Of a stretch of DNA of 64,000 bases, positions 46,995 through 60,057 are shown in pieces (within the stretch, counting starts at the first letter, position 1; the number at the start of each line of letters is the position of its first letter). The stretch covers positions 48,525-112,524 of the forward strand of contig KN834827.1 in assembly GCA_000827265.1 (NCBI GenBank), read 5' to 3'. Source of the DNA: Collybiopsis luxurians FD-317 M1 (Eukaryota; Basidiomycota; Agaricomycetes; Agaricales; Omphalotaceae). The position numbers and the translations under genes were made by a program. The notes beneath the pieces were generated by a model, which worked only from the letters and a program-made list of their open reading frames with translations, had not been told where the DNA came from and made no database searches.

Positions 46995-49900
46995 TTAGTC
47001 CAAAGACTCAATTGTGGGAGTGTAGCACTTTGCCCAGTTCTCCCCAATACAGTCCCAATTGAACTGGACTGAAGTACGACCACGGCGAGAGATTATGCAT
47101 GAATAATCAGGTGTAACCAGAGTGGAGGTTAAGGATGGGGGAAGCCACATTAAGCGGTGTTCAGAAGACTGGTATGGCTTGATCCATCCTTGATTGTCAG
47201 CATTCCAGCGTGCACATAAAGAATTAATTGTAGAAGAGGGGGAAATGAGAGAAGATCCAATGTCAGGTTGAGCATGAACTCCATCACCAGATTCACTCTG
47301 TGTTTCTGATAGGATGTTGGTTGCATGGTCCGAGGAAGGAGCAGCAGAAAGAGTGCAGTCAGTATGGCCAGTCTCTCCCTTATGCTGTTGACCAGTAGCT
47401 GCATCCCATATGCGAATAGATTGATCCTCTGAACCTGACACAACTTTGGATCCATCCAGTGAAAAGGCAACTGAATAAACCCAATCAGTGTGGCCATCCA
47501 TTACCTTGAGCTGCTCTCCAGTTGAGGCATCCCATATGCAGGCCGTTTTGTCATCTGATCCTGACACTACCTTGGATCCATCTGATGAAAAGGCAACTGC
47601 CCGCACCCAATCAGCATGCCCTTTTATCTGCTGGAGCTGCTCTCCAGTTGCCACATCCCAAACACAGACAGTGTAATCTGCTGATCCTGACACAACCTTT
47701 GCACCATCAAATGAGAAATTGACAGAAAGAACATAGTTTCTATGGCCATCCATCTGCTTCAGTTGTTCTCCAGATATAGCATCCCATATGCGGACAGTTT
47801 TATCATTTGATCCTGATACAATTTTTAGCCCATCTGATGAAAATGCCACTGAGTTGACCTCATCAGCATGTCCATTCAACTGCGTCAACTCCACTCCAGT
47901 TACAGCATCCCATATGCGGATACTTTTATCAGCCGAGCCTGAAATAATTTTGGATTCATTTGATGAAAAGGTCACTGACCAAACCCTTCCAGAGTGACCA
48001 CACATCTGTTTAAGCTGCCTGCCAGTTGCTGTATCCCATATGCAGACAGTTTCATCATCTGATCCTGACACAACCTTGGATCCATCTAATGAAAAGGCAA
48101 CTGAATTGACCACATCTGTATGACCATCCATTTGCTTGAGCTTGTCTCCAGTCAATGCATCCCATATGCAGATAGTTTCATCTGCAGATCCCGATACAAC
48201 TTTGGATCCATCAGATGAAAATGCTACAGACCAAACAGTGCCAGTGTGGCCATTTGCTGACTGGGGCTGGTCTCCAATGATGGCATCCCATATTCGGATA
48301 GTTTGATCTTCTGATCCTGACATAATTTTAGATCCATCTGGGGAAAAAGCTACTGAATGAACACAATCAGAATGGCCATCCATTTGTTTAACCTGCCTGG
48401 CAGTTACTGTATCCCATATGCAGACTGTGTTATCATATGATCCGGACACAACCAAGGATCCATCAGAGGAAAAGGCAACTGAATTGACCTCATCTGTATG
48501 ACCATCCATTTGCATGAGGTTGTCTCCAGTTCCTGCATCCCAGATACATACAGTGTCATCTGCTGATCCTGAAACCAACCTTGCACCATCCAATGAGAAT
48601 ACAACTGACCGAACAGTACCAGAATGCCCATTAATTAGCTTGAGCTTTTCTCCAGTACCTGCATCCCATATACAAATAGTTGTGTCTTTAGATCCTGAGA
48701 CTATTTTGGCTCCATCTGGTGAGAAAGCCACTGAATAAACCACACCAGTGTGGCCAACCATCTCCATGAGTGTATTGCCGGTGACTGCATCCCATATACA
48801 GACAGTTTTGTCCCCTGATCCTGACACAACCTTCCTACTATCTGCTGAAAAGGCAACTGAAGAAATGAAATCAGTGTGACCACTGATGATCATCTCCTCT
48901 TCTCCAGTTACTGCATTCCACAACCTGACAGTTCTATCATCTGAACCTGATATACTTTTGGATCCATCTGATGAAAAAGCAACTGAGCAAACCCAATCAG
49001 TATGACCTCTCATCTCCAGGAGTTGCTCACCAGTGAGTGCATCCCATATGCAGACAGTTCTATCATATGAGCCAGAAACAAGCTTCAATCCATTTGGTGA
49101 GAATGCAACTGCCCTTACTCCATGGGCCCTTTGCATCTGTAATATTTCACCTCCGTGATTACTAACACCTGTACATAGAACCTTGGGCACATTTCTAAAG
49201 TTGGATTTCCATTTGGTTGCACTTGGAGTGGTTGCAAACTCCGTTGCAAGGCTTGACAAGTATAAATGTGGAGTAGATAATGATGCTGTAGTCTGTGTAA
49301 ATGACTTCACCAGTCTGTCAACTGTGGTTGCAGCTTCCATTAATGCCAATGGGGCCTTATTCTACAATCAAATTATAAACTGTCATATTTTTTTTGTTTG
49401 GTAAACTAGTACCTACCTTAGTTGGCCATATTTGTAAGTTCAGAATATTTCTGTAACAGTCTTCCTTCTTTTGCATCAAGTTCATGCATTCAACCCAGAA
49501 TAATACTTTCTCTTCCATTAGTTCTACCAGTGAGCAAAACAATGAATCATTGGCATCTTGCTCACTAAGATGTGGAATCCAGTATTGAACTGCATATCCC
49601 AGCTCATTCCCAAGCTTTGATTCAACCTGACTCCCCAAACTTAACACTTCTGAATCCAGTATGTATGATGTTGCAAGATTACACATATTGAAATGTAAAC
49701 CCTGCAGCATAATATCCATACTGCTTTTAGCAAGGGCAATATTTTGGTTGTAAATCCAATCCTTTGGAAAAAAGTCAAGAAATGATTTGTGGTAGATATA
49801 TATGCTGTCATTCCGAATATAGACCACCGCATGCAACCCATTTATGACTTCACCCACCAATTCCTCATCTGATTCTTCTGAAGGTCTGGCTATAAGTCGT

Positions 49901-52216
49901 GCCAGCATTGACACTGTGAGAGGTTCCTTTGCACAGACAATTGTACTAATTATATTCTGCACATCCATGTATTGCAAGCTTTTTTCATTGCCCAGAACAT
50001 CATCAAGGATTCTGTGATACAATGCTGTCAAACCATAGGGTTCTGGAATTGCTTTGATTTTGAGAATATTCTTAAGCTGTCTGGACTGCTTCTTTACAGA
50101 CAATTGGATGGTGCTCCCAGGATTTTCAGAAATATATCGGATAGCTGTTGCAGCATAAATGAATAGACCATCACATTGTGTAGCAAGCTCATCCAAGTCC
50201 TTGTTACAGCTTGGTGTCAAATGAGCCCATTTAGTATAAATATATTTAGAAATATCTTGCAAAGCCACATTTTTTTCCACATCCTCTAGGTGGCAGATGG
50301 CCTTGGATGAAAGCTGTTCCTTGCATATTTCCACAATATGGTGGTCCAGTCGGCTAGTGACCAACACTTTGAGACCATGGATACCAGCTATGTTATTCAA
50401 GAGATCCTTCAGAATGTTAGATCCTCCGAGACCTTCAAGCTCATCCAGTGCATCAATAACAACAAGCCATGTTTGGGAAACATTGTTGCAGGCATTCTGT
50501 TTCCATGGCTCAAGCAAAAGTTTAAGTGCATGAGTCATTGTAGTATTAACAGTCTCTTTGTCAACAGCCATAAGGGCATTCTGAAATGCCTCACATCTGT
50601 TGGCCAGTTGATATACCACAGTGGGTATTACATTTTTTTGTGTTCGCAACTCAGGTAACTGGCGGGAGCAAAAAAAGGAGGCACCGAGCTGATAGTTCCC
50701 ATCGTTCCCATTATATTGTTCACAAATTGTCTTTGCAATTGTGGATTTTCCAGTTCCAGCCATGCCACTGATCCAAAATATGGGAGGGCAAGAGTCATCC
50801 ATATTGGACACCCAGGTCTTAATTTGAGTAATAATATCAATCCTGGTTCCAGGAGTGCAACTTTCTCGCTTGGTAGTCATCCCAGTGTCAGCATTGTGTA
50901 CTGCATTGTGGGATATTGGCCAGCTCTGAAACTAAAATATATTTCATATGAGAATAATTTTTTAAAGTTAAGATGGATGCCGCCCTTTTGCTCACCATGA
51001 TTGACATGTTTATTTGGTTCAAATTTCGTTGCAGTAACAGAAGTAGAGCTGTCTGTTGCTGAAAGTCAGCATATTTGAGAAAAAAAATTTATAACTACTA
51101 GACATACATGCATCCTTTGACTCCTTGTGTTAATACCATCCACTATCCTTTGAACTTGACTTGAGATATCAGCTGATTGAAGCACTTGTAGCCAAGTTTT
51201 TTGTCCTCGGATTTGATCTAAGGTTACCGCTTGTTGAATGAGGAATCTATGCAAATGTTGAGGATGTAATATTTCAATTCACAATATCAGAACTCACTTT
51301 GCAAAAGAAATACATTGGTCATCTGCAATTCTTTGCAAAAGTGCCTCTTCAACAATTTTCAGATGTTCAGTAATACTCTGGAACAGCTCCTGCACATTCT
51401 CTTTGTTATCCAAGGCAGCCTAAAAATAATAGTTTCAATATAGCTGTAATGGAGAAATCTACCAACACACACCTCAGCCGCAGTGGATATCATGTTGAAA
51501 ATAGAAAGAGGAATTTTGAATGGGGTTCCATCGAGCCAAGGCTCAATGACCTCTGAGAGCTTGTGCAAAGTTTTCCAAGTGACTAAAGCAGCTTTGTGAA
51601 CTGAAGACATTTTGGATTCATTATTGAGATCTGCTATAGTCACAGAACCGGGTGACTCAAGCATCTGGCTGGCAGAATCTGTATGAATCAGACTATAAGG
51701 ATAACTTCTACCAATTGGCAAGGATAGACGTACCCATAGGCTCATTGAGAGCATGCATATTTCCCCGAGCTATACTTAAGTCACAAACGATCTGATTCGA
51801 TTGCTATAAAAAATATATACCTGTGTTGGTCACAGTCGCCATTGTGGGAACACTAAACTCGGCCTCGGAATCTATTAAGTATATAAATAGTTGTACGAAA
51901 GTCACTCATCAGGATCGCAGAATAAGTCATACCAGAAGCAGGAGACGAAATGTCTGCAAAGGAAGAAGCACAAGAAATCAATTTTGGGGTCATAGTCGTA
52001 TACTACTCTATGCATACCGCCTTGGCCACGAGCAAGACCCGAAATGTCTGCCCGTGTCATGCCTTCGACATTTGTACCAACGCCGGCAGAACTCGCGCTT
52101 GAAAGAGTTGGAGATCTGCTCCCTTGACGGTTGAACTTGAATAAATCCAGGACACGGTCCCTCTTTCGCTTGGGCTTGTTATTTCCTTGACCTTGAGATT
52201 TGTTATGTTTCGCCAT
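46995..52216 (-). CDS. NLR5: intact class-A NACHT-WD40 receptor (about 1572 aa)
   Basis: Ten in-phase exons: 52216-52018, 51953-51933, 51871-51821, 51769-51734, 51678-51473, 51419-51298, 51246-51108, 51058-50996, 50931-49417, 49361-46995. The layout is identical to NLR3. The N-terminal exons and NACHT domain are nearly the same as in NLR3, with Walker A GMAGTGKST and Walker B WLVVIDALDELEG. The 14 WD40 repeats differ mainly at blade-surface positions; for instance blade 3 starts 'GHTDFISS' against 'GHTDYIHS' in NLR3. The tail ends 'TIESLD' instead of 'TTGSSD'. I chose the first ATG of the leader 'MAKHNKSQGQ', which NLR3 also has. Together with NLR3 it is one of two receptors with no visible lesion. 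The role by family is cytosolic non-self recognition. Confidence 0.9.
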
Positions 52217-52420
52217 TGGAATTCAGTATCGAGGAAGACAGGTTCGTGGTCAACTTTTAGAGGAAAGAAGGAAGGAGAAGGTGTGTTTGCAACGTGTTTG
52301 ACCCTGTGCCAGTTTAAGCGGAGATACAACTGGGTTTGAAGGTTTACATAACGGCGGCTGAGGCTTTGAATGATGCAACGAGGACAAGAAGATGGTCAAA
52401 TGACCGGTGCAGTCGGACCT
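52217..52420 (-). promoter_or_regulatory. Conserved upstream block of NLR5 with palindromic site
   Basis: Shared with NLR3 almost base for base and with NLR2 in blocks. The inverted repeat GGTCAAATGACC is at 52394-52405, about 178-189 bp upstream of the start codon. Confidence 0.5.
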
Positions 52421-53999
52421 TTGGTACCCAACGCCTGACAGAAGATCAAACCGGAAGTCCATGAGTTTTCGTACATCATAGCTATATTTAATCTCCACCC
52501 GTTGGCACTCGGAGCCTTTATCCGCACGCAGAGAATGTATTCCCTACCTTGATTCTAGTTCCCCCTCGCTAGATGCACACGCGCTAAGGTCCTACATATT
52601 ACTTGTGTCTGGCTCCTCGCGTATCAATCTCCACCACGGCTATTGTTTACCGAACTCGTTCCTCTGCCCTTAGACCCGGGAAATATTTAAATTGGTTATT
52701 CAGTGAAAGATTAATATTCGTACATGCTCATGAACGGAGTATTGTCCCAAAAAATGGCTCAGGTCTAACATCTCTGAACCAGGAGAGCAAGATATAGCCA
52801 GTGGAATGAGTGGTGTGTTTTGAGTCTGCTCTTCGTTTCTTAGCGAGCAGTAATAACCTGTAACAGCTACCACCGCATTCTTGTCCTATTATATAAAATT
52901 GCTCCCCATCATTGAGGAGATTTGTAAAAAGTAACCCCGAAGTAAATTTTTTGTTGTCTCTTTCTATTTTCTTTGCCATTATTCTACCCCAATGTAGATA
53001 TTTTAAAGTGTGTGCCGATCATACTTTGATGGTTGAATATGGACTTGATTCAGGCTTAACCAAAATTGTAATATTTTGACCGGCGTGTCAGCATAGTGTG
53101 ATGAGAATTGTGTTACCTTGAAATTGGGCAATCGACTACTTGATTCAGTTACGAGGATAAGTGCATGTGGCTTTCCAATTTGAATGATTTTGTAGAGAAC
53201 ATGGAAGCGTTGTTCCTCTGGCACATGTGCAAACAATTATGTGTTCAATATCGTCAGGTTAAGAGTTTAGTTGATGTTCAAGTACGTGACCTTACTGACT
53301 CTATGTAGTTGAAGGAAAATAGGTAAAAGTGGAGGTTTAAAAAGAAATAAAGAGTGGTCTAGTCAGAGATCTGCACTGTTAAAAGTCCAATCGTTGTATC
53401 TGATTTTTCAACAACACAAAGATCCTGTATACAATTGTAAAGGCAATAATACCTGCAGTTGCATACCGACAACGACAAAGCTCAGATATGAAAATGCGGA
53501 TATGTATTTGACAGTTGAAAAGGACAATTTAATAACAGTCGACAGGCCAGAGGATGGAGGATAATCAAGCAATGATGCATTCGCTTGTTCAATGTTGAGT
53601 CAAGTATGGCAGAATAAGTATAGGCTCCAGCAGGATATGCACCATGTACTATAATCTCGAAACACTGTAGAGTTTCCATTGGGAAACTGTTGTGATAAAG
53701 ATACGGCGATAGGCCTGATGAATGCACGAGTTGGGAAAAGTGAGTTAAAATTGTCGACCTTGTATCAGCCAGTCCATAGTTTCAAGAATTACCCACATAC
53801 CTTTCGCCATAAGAACAGCTCTCGGTGTAAATTACCAGAAGAGAAGATGGGTTGGTATGGGAATACGTTGTGGGCACGAGCACTTGTGTAGACTAACAAG
53901 CTCAGAATCGAGTTGAATGAATGGACAGCCTGGACTAGTTCATAGTTCCTATTAGTTGCCCTGCACGACATGAGGTCATCTTTAGTTAGCCCATATTCG
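52421..53999. repeat. Spacer block X, second copy
   Basis: Duplicate of 29211-30799 with many small indels. Short minus-strand frames correspond between the two copies but are interrupted at different points. No recognisable gene. Confidence 0.45.
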
Positions 54000-55480
54000 T
54001 TCCTTCATATCCACCTAGCCCACTGCTTTTCGTTCTGCTCATACATTTTTAGCGATGTTCGCATTTTGGAAGAAGACAAGTAAGCGTTTGTCCCACGCCT
54101 TGGCCCTCGGCCCTTGGAGTCCGGAATCCGGAACTGCCTGCCGGTGCCTCTTTTCCACCTTCATCGCAGTCTGTCGTTTCCTCAAGTTTCTTATCCCTGG
54201 AGGCTCAGATATACCACTTTGTGCAATTCTGTCTACATGACAGTCTCATCTTGTCTTGCTCAGCTTCAAAGCCAGTACATTCGCTTTTCCATTTCAATTG
54301 TCGTCCTTTTCACCCGCTCTCCCTCGTAGAGCCCAACGTATCAAAGCAGGTCATACACAGACAGCGAATCGTGCTTGACTATTCTCGTCTTTGGATCCAG
54401 GGATTCTACTCAGCATTCAACATAAATCCTTCCGCACTCCGTCGTCTCACTATCAGAATCCTCATTCTCTTTCCCTAATATCCTCCTCAGCTTTGATACG
54501 TCCTCATACTGGTCGAAACTTCCTTTTCTTCAACCACCATTTCACTCAGCTGAATATCCAAGAATCGGAAGAGAATTATGGCTCCTCAATAGTTTATCTT
54601 ATCGGCACTGTCGCTGCCTTTGTTCCGCTGTTTTTCAGGCTGCTCCCCTCGATCTGCTTGGACGGTTGATTAGTTGGCTGACTGGAGAGGGAACTATGAC
54701 CAGGTTTATGAAAGGTGAGTCTCGAGTTTGCTATTGCCTCTTTTCTTAGTTGATCATATTCCGATGTAGCGGGACCGACGACTGTAGTAAACCTCTGTCT
54801 ACCCCACCCATTATCGAGCATCATCAAGAGGCCTCGCTGAGAATGACCCATGGCAATCTCTCTAGTCTCTCTCTACACTTTCCTTACTTTTTTGCCATTA
54901 CCCTACTCCGATGCGAATGGTTATTCACCTACCCACATACTCATCCGAGGTCGTTCGATTCTTTGTTGCAATCCAGCGTCAGAAGACGGGTATTGAATCG
55001 AGAAGAGGCGCCATAATCACCAAGGATTGTCTTTCGGTTGAACCCTATGTACAAGCTGTTTATGGAACGTAACACTGAGCGGTAGGCACTGTAGAGAAAG
55101 GATTGAAAGTATGGGAAGAACGAGGATCGTGAAACCGTTAGTTACCGCAATGAAACACATCAAGGAAAATGGGAATTTACGTCGGAGTTTGCACTTTATT
55201 CATGTTTTTCTTTCGATTTTACAATATCTTGTTCGTCGTTATTTGCCTATCAGTCAATTCTTGACCCGTCTCCCTTTTTTTCACCCGGTATGTGGAATTA
55301 TGCGTCAGGCCAGTGCGTCACCCATTTTGCGATGCGTATGTGCATATGCGTATGCGTACATGCGTCAATGTACCCATACGTCGGTCAATGCAGATCTGAA
55401 TGAATCTGGCGTAATCAGCAAATGCCTCTGCAGTATTTGTACCTGTGGAAAGCATAGAAAACAAGGCTATTGAAGGGGGC
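54000..55480. repeat. Spacer block Y1, second copy
   Basis: Duplicate of 30800-32320. The frame that begins 'MAPQWVYLIGN' at 31405 has a TAG at the fifth codon here (ATGGCTCCTCAATAG at 54578), so this copy is inactive. The conserved intron-like GTGAG near 54714 persists. Confidence 0.5.
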
Positions 55481-55689
55481 TGGAACCTCGGTCATGCAGG
55501 CGAGGTACTCTTGCAGGAGTCATGTAGTATTGTTTCATCCTGGAAGGTGTCGGGAAGGGAGATGGCAAAGGGTGAGCCATTGAATGCGTGCTACAGAAGT
55601 AGTCAAGCCGGAAGAGACCGATAAAACATTCAGGATGTCAGTGAGCGGCGTTTAAGTGAGGGCTTGAATTTAAAGCTGACCTTATGGCA

Positions 55690-57330
55690 TATATTTCCTT
55701 AATTATTGTCCGAGAGCACCACAATTCGTATGCGTGGAGCGCATTGGGCGAAAATCCTCGGGTGATGTCTCTTCGAGCGTAACAGGCCACTTTCTGCAGA
55801 CATAGGATGTTGAGTCAAAAAAAAAAAATTAAAGCTGTTTCTTGCCGTCGATGATGGCTGAGAACTTGAAAAATTGTAGAGCTGATTCGGGAAGGTTTCA
55901 GGTATGACAGCTACAGCCACTGGGAAGAGACCACTGAGCTGGCCAAAATAATGGGACCTGTGAATATTGAGATATGTGGCGAAATTTGAAAGGTGTTCCG
56001 TCTTTCCTTTCAAACTAAATACCTATTTTCTGGCTCTTGATAATATCGATGGAGTCAATACTGCAGCGGAGCAGTGAAACTCTCGATATGGGCAGATAAT
56101 ATGGACGAGTTTTGGTAGATGGAACCTGAAATGCGGCGCGATCAGTTGTAGGTAGAGCGGATAAGCGTGGGCAGCTATTTAAACTAACATGAAGTTTTAG
56201 GTTCATTTTCCAGTCACCTTTAGAGATTTTGTAAGGAAATGGTCGAAAAAGACAAATTGCCTAGTTCTCGAAGGTAGACGGCGTCATGGAAAACTTTCCT
56301 TACATGTAGGTTTGAACGTCAGGTGCAAATGTGAGGATGAGAAGTGATAAACATTTTCGAGGTTAACATTCCGTGATACAGCATCCACCGTTAGAGGAAA
56401 CAACAGACAAGGAGCTCTGGACAGTTCATCATGAAAGTCCATGAGGGGTGAGTACTGAAATGACCCAAAAGTGGATGTGTCAGTAGTCAGTTGTAAGCCC
56501 TTTGCATGGTGGGTTCAATTTTTATGTACCTGATATGTAGACATAACAGACGAACCTGGAACGAATTACACTCCTCCAAGAATAAGCGAGCAGAACCTTG
56601 CATAAACTTCGTCTCCTGTAATGCCAGTGCATTGAAATATGAATGTTCGAAACATACTATTTTTGACATACGTCGTCGAGTCGCTCGGATATTTCTTGAC
56701 CAAGGGACCAGTCTCCTTGGCTGTTCTGCCAATCTGGGACACCAGGCACCATTTAAATTGTCGGCGGCATGTCAAACGCTCGATGAAAATCAGACCAGTA
56801 CCAAATAGCACTCGTGTCTGCTGAAAAGGTATTGCCTTCAGCTTTGAGCTGAGTTTGATAGATGTGCGGCTCTATTGGCTCCTGCTCGTACTCCATAATT
56901 GAACCATGCCTGTGGAGTATGATTAATGGAAGCCCGAGAAATGAAGGCCCATCACCATAGAAGCGCACTAGCAGGTTGTTTGTTATCAGAAAGGTTGTTC
57001 ATTTTAGCGAGAACGCCGAAGTTTCCTGTTTTACTTCTTATTCTTCGGAAGCAATGAGGCTTATGCATCAACATACCTTTATGGTCAAAAGCAATTAACC
57101 TTGGAATATATATGGGGTCACCCTGTGGGACTGTTTAACTATGCTTGGGATGTAGACACCAGTTGAAAAATTCTTAAACAATGGACCAGGCTCTCTGAAA
57201 GGAATATCATGATTTACAACAGAGTCCTCTTCATTGGCATATGTGAAATAGTTTTCTTGAGTATTCCAACAGTAGGTGCCAATGTAATTTGAAACATTTC
57301 CCACTCGGAATAGAGAATTTTGCGCAAGGT
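55690..57330 (-). pseudogene. Family Z, copy 3: multi-exon gene of unknown function
   Basis: The same exon chain as copy 2. Here the exon with 'NLKLHVSLNSCPRLSALP', 'YYLPISRVSLLRC' and 'IDSIDIIKSQKI' is fully open, so the frameshift of copy 2 is not ancestral. However, a TAG follows 'VVSSQWL' near 55916, where copy 2 has CAG. The next donor is GC instead of GT. Upstream exons include 'NYIGTYCWNTQENYFTYA' and 'EYEQEPIEPHIYQTQL'. Different lesions in each copy imply independent decay after duplication. No domain is recognised. Confidence 0.55.
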
Positions 57331-58518
57331 CAATTGTACGAGATCAATCTGAAGTCGGTTGCTCACAAATGTTACGTGTTTCCAGGGCTATTGACCTACG
57401 CCTGCACTTCTGCGCTTCTGCTCAAATCACAAAAATCGCAGTGATCGTGGTCGTCGATAATCAAGAATATTGAGAATACCATGGTAGCAATGTTGATAAT
57501 TTTACGATGAGCACAGTACCATGCACACTGTACAGCGTACGAAGTCCATTCTCTTGCCTTTATACTTAGCTTGGGAGCTGCATTTACGAGATTCTGGGGA
57601 CAAAATGAAATCATGATTGAAGGTGAGCCACGGATAGCATATGAAGGACAACTGAAGTGTTACAAATTGATGCGTAGACGTCCTAGTGCGTGTCAGTCTT
57701 CATTAGAGAGGGGGGTATAAATCTCGTTAGCGATCCACTGTAATGCCATTTAAAAGAGGAAGGTCATTGAAGGGAATTAAGGGTAGAAAGGGGGAGTAGC
57801 AAAACTCTCTAATAACAATTGCCAAAGAGGGGGAGAAAGCAGGGGAGGAAAGGATGATAGTGGGTACATAGGCTCCGCTTAGTTTAGGAAAGAAAGAGCT
57901 CTTGTGTTATATGGCATTTAGCATGTCACTCAGTCTACTTCTTGTCGCTTCCGGCCTCTCTTGTTCATCCTTGGTTATAACGTGGGTGACGACTTAGAGC
58001 AAAGATAAATAAGCGCCCGTATAACGCTGCGCTGTTCGGAATCCAGGGCCGGAAACCTCCGGTGCTTCAGTTTACGTCTACCATCATCATCACTGCAGGG
58101 CCTTTATATCTTTGACTCTTACTCCCAAAACTTCTCTTTGACGCATTCTGATACTACCTCATGCAAAGTGGTGGAATGGCTAGTCGCATCTCGTCTCGTT
58201 CCGCTAAAGTAGGTGCATTTACTTGCCTATTTCAACGGTCGTGCTTCTCGTTGAACTCTCTCGTAGTACTCAAACAGGCCATACACAGACGTCGGAACGT
58301 GTTCGACTCTTCTTGTCGCCGCATCCAGCACTTCTATCCAGAATTCAACACAGATCCTTTGACACTCCTTTCTTCCACTATCAGAGCCCTTGTCTTCTCT
58401 GCCCAGTCTCCTCCTCGGCTTCGATACATCCTCGTCATTGTCGAAATTCCCTTAATCCTTCAACGGCCATCTCTCTTACCCGCAGATTCAAGAATTGGGA
58501 GGAAATCATAGCTCCTCA
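57331..58518. repeat. Spacer repeat Y (copy downstream of NLR6), 5' part
   Basis: Follows family Z as in the other spacers. It contains the GGGAGCTGCATTTACGAG stretch near 57572, a possible 5' exon region of family Z ('AREWTSYAVQCAWY' on the minus strand, 57396-57614), the single-unit form of the minisatellite near 57940, and pyrimidine-rich DNA. No intact gene is supported. Confidence 0.5.
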
Positions 58519-58887
58519 ATGCACTATTTTATCGGCAATCTTGCGCCCCTTGTGACGCTGTTTTTCAAGCTCTTCCCCCGATCGACTTGGACGTTGGATG
58601 AGTTGGGTAGCTGGAGAAGAAAGTGCAACTGGGTTCGTCAAGGGTGAGTATCGAGTTTGCTATTTCATCGATCTTTGTTGATCGTATTCTGATATAGCGG
58701 GACCAACAACAGTAGCCACCTCTGTCTACTCCACACATTGCTGAGCGCCATCAAGAGGCCTCACTGCAGGCACCCACGGCACTCTTTCTATGCCTCTCTC
58801 TACGCCCTCCTTGGTTTTCCGCTATCACCCTACTTCTACGCAAATGTAAAACGCGCATCCACGTGCAAATCCGAGAGCGTTTCATGA
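58519..58887 (+). CDS. Small two-exon gene in repeat Y, 104 codons, unknown function
   Basis: Second open copy of the frame at 22227. Exon 1 (58519-58643) begins 'MHYFIGNLAPLVTLFFKLF' (hydrophobic, possible membrane anchor) and ends 'CNWVRQ'. The 54-nt intron 58644-58697 has GTGAGT and TAG ends. Exon 2 (58698-58887) gives 'GGTNNSSHLCLLHTLLSAIK' and a basic, tyrosine-rich end. Compared with the 22227 copy the C-terminal reading frame differs after 'YASLYALL' through a small indel, so at least one C-terminus is not ancestral. The same caveat on a lost upstream ATG applies. Function unknown; it may be decaying. Confidence 0.35.
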
Positions 58888-60057
58888 CCCTTCGTCGCAA
58901 TGGAGCACCCGAATACGGCTATTCAAGCCGTGATCACCCGGGAGTGTTTCCGCTCACACCCAAGTACAAGCTGTCAACGCAACGTATGGGGATGTAACGC
59001 TGAGCGGTAGGCACTGTGGATAAGGCATAGAGATGTTGGGAAGGTCGTTGATCGTGAAACCATCAGCTATCCCAGCGAAACGAGTATCGAGGAAAATAGG
59101 AATTTACGTTGAGGATAAATTTCGTTCAAGGTTTTGTTCCATTTTACCCTATCTTGCAAATCGTCGTTTCTATATCAATAAATTTCCTATTCTCCCGTCT
59201 CTTCCTCATCTATGCCTTTGTTCCCAGAGATCCGTTCCTATGATTCCGAAAATATCATTTATGACCTGGCTTGTGAATTGTCCGCCCTCAGTGTATTTGC
59301 AGAACAATGTATTATGATTATCTACATAGGTAACGACGTTAGAGTATACGCGCATGTCCGATTCATTCAAAGATGGGCAAATTCTTTCCCAACTCGGTGT
59401 CACCCCCGCCGCTTAGTAGCTCCATTTCAGGCTTGTTATTTGACGTGAGCGGTGTGCGCTACAGGATTCGTCATGCAGAGAACTCGATGGTGCTATGTGT
59501 ATGCACTTTGGGATCAAAAATCATTCAGAATTTCAGACGGAAGTGGCTATCGCTGTAGTGGTTACATGTCTCTATGCAATGTATTTTTATAAGTAGAGTT
59601 ATGGGGGTAATGGAACCGTTTTCAGCGATGCGATTCCACTCAAAGCACACTCCGAATGGGAAGTAAAGTCAAGAACTTTGAACACTGGTTTTGTTTATTT
59701 GAGAACGGATAATGAAGAGACAGAAGATGAACAGTAACGACGACGAATTTTTAGTTCTCTTTGGGTACAGGTTACAGGTATGCAGAGAGACAAGACATAC
59801 ATGAAACATGGGAGACTTCGGAGTGCAAATAAATGTTTTCACTTATTGAATTAGCAAGCAGGAATGAGCAAACGAAACGGGAGATGTCTTCGCACCAAAC
59901 AAATAGTAGACTTTCCATGTCTAACCAAATAGAAATGTACTAGTACAAGAAAAAGGCGACAAGAAAATAGGAGAGATGAAATGGGAATTATGAAACTGAA
60001 GTTCGGAACAATCATTAAGGTCGCAACGGAAGTGGCTTATCAAAGACCTACCTTGTA
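58888..60057. repeat. Spacer repeat Y, 3' part, and probable NLR6 3' UTR
   Basis: Homologous to the other Y 3' parts and ending in the conserved flank with TGTACTAGTACAAGAAAAAG and GAAGTTCGGAACAATCATTA just before the NLR6 stop. No gene is supported. Confidence 0.5.
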
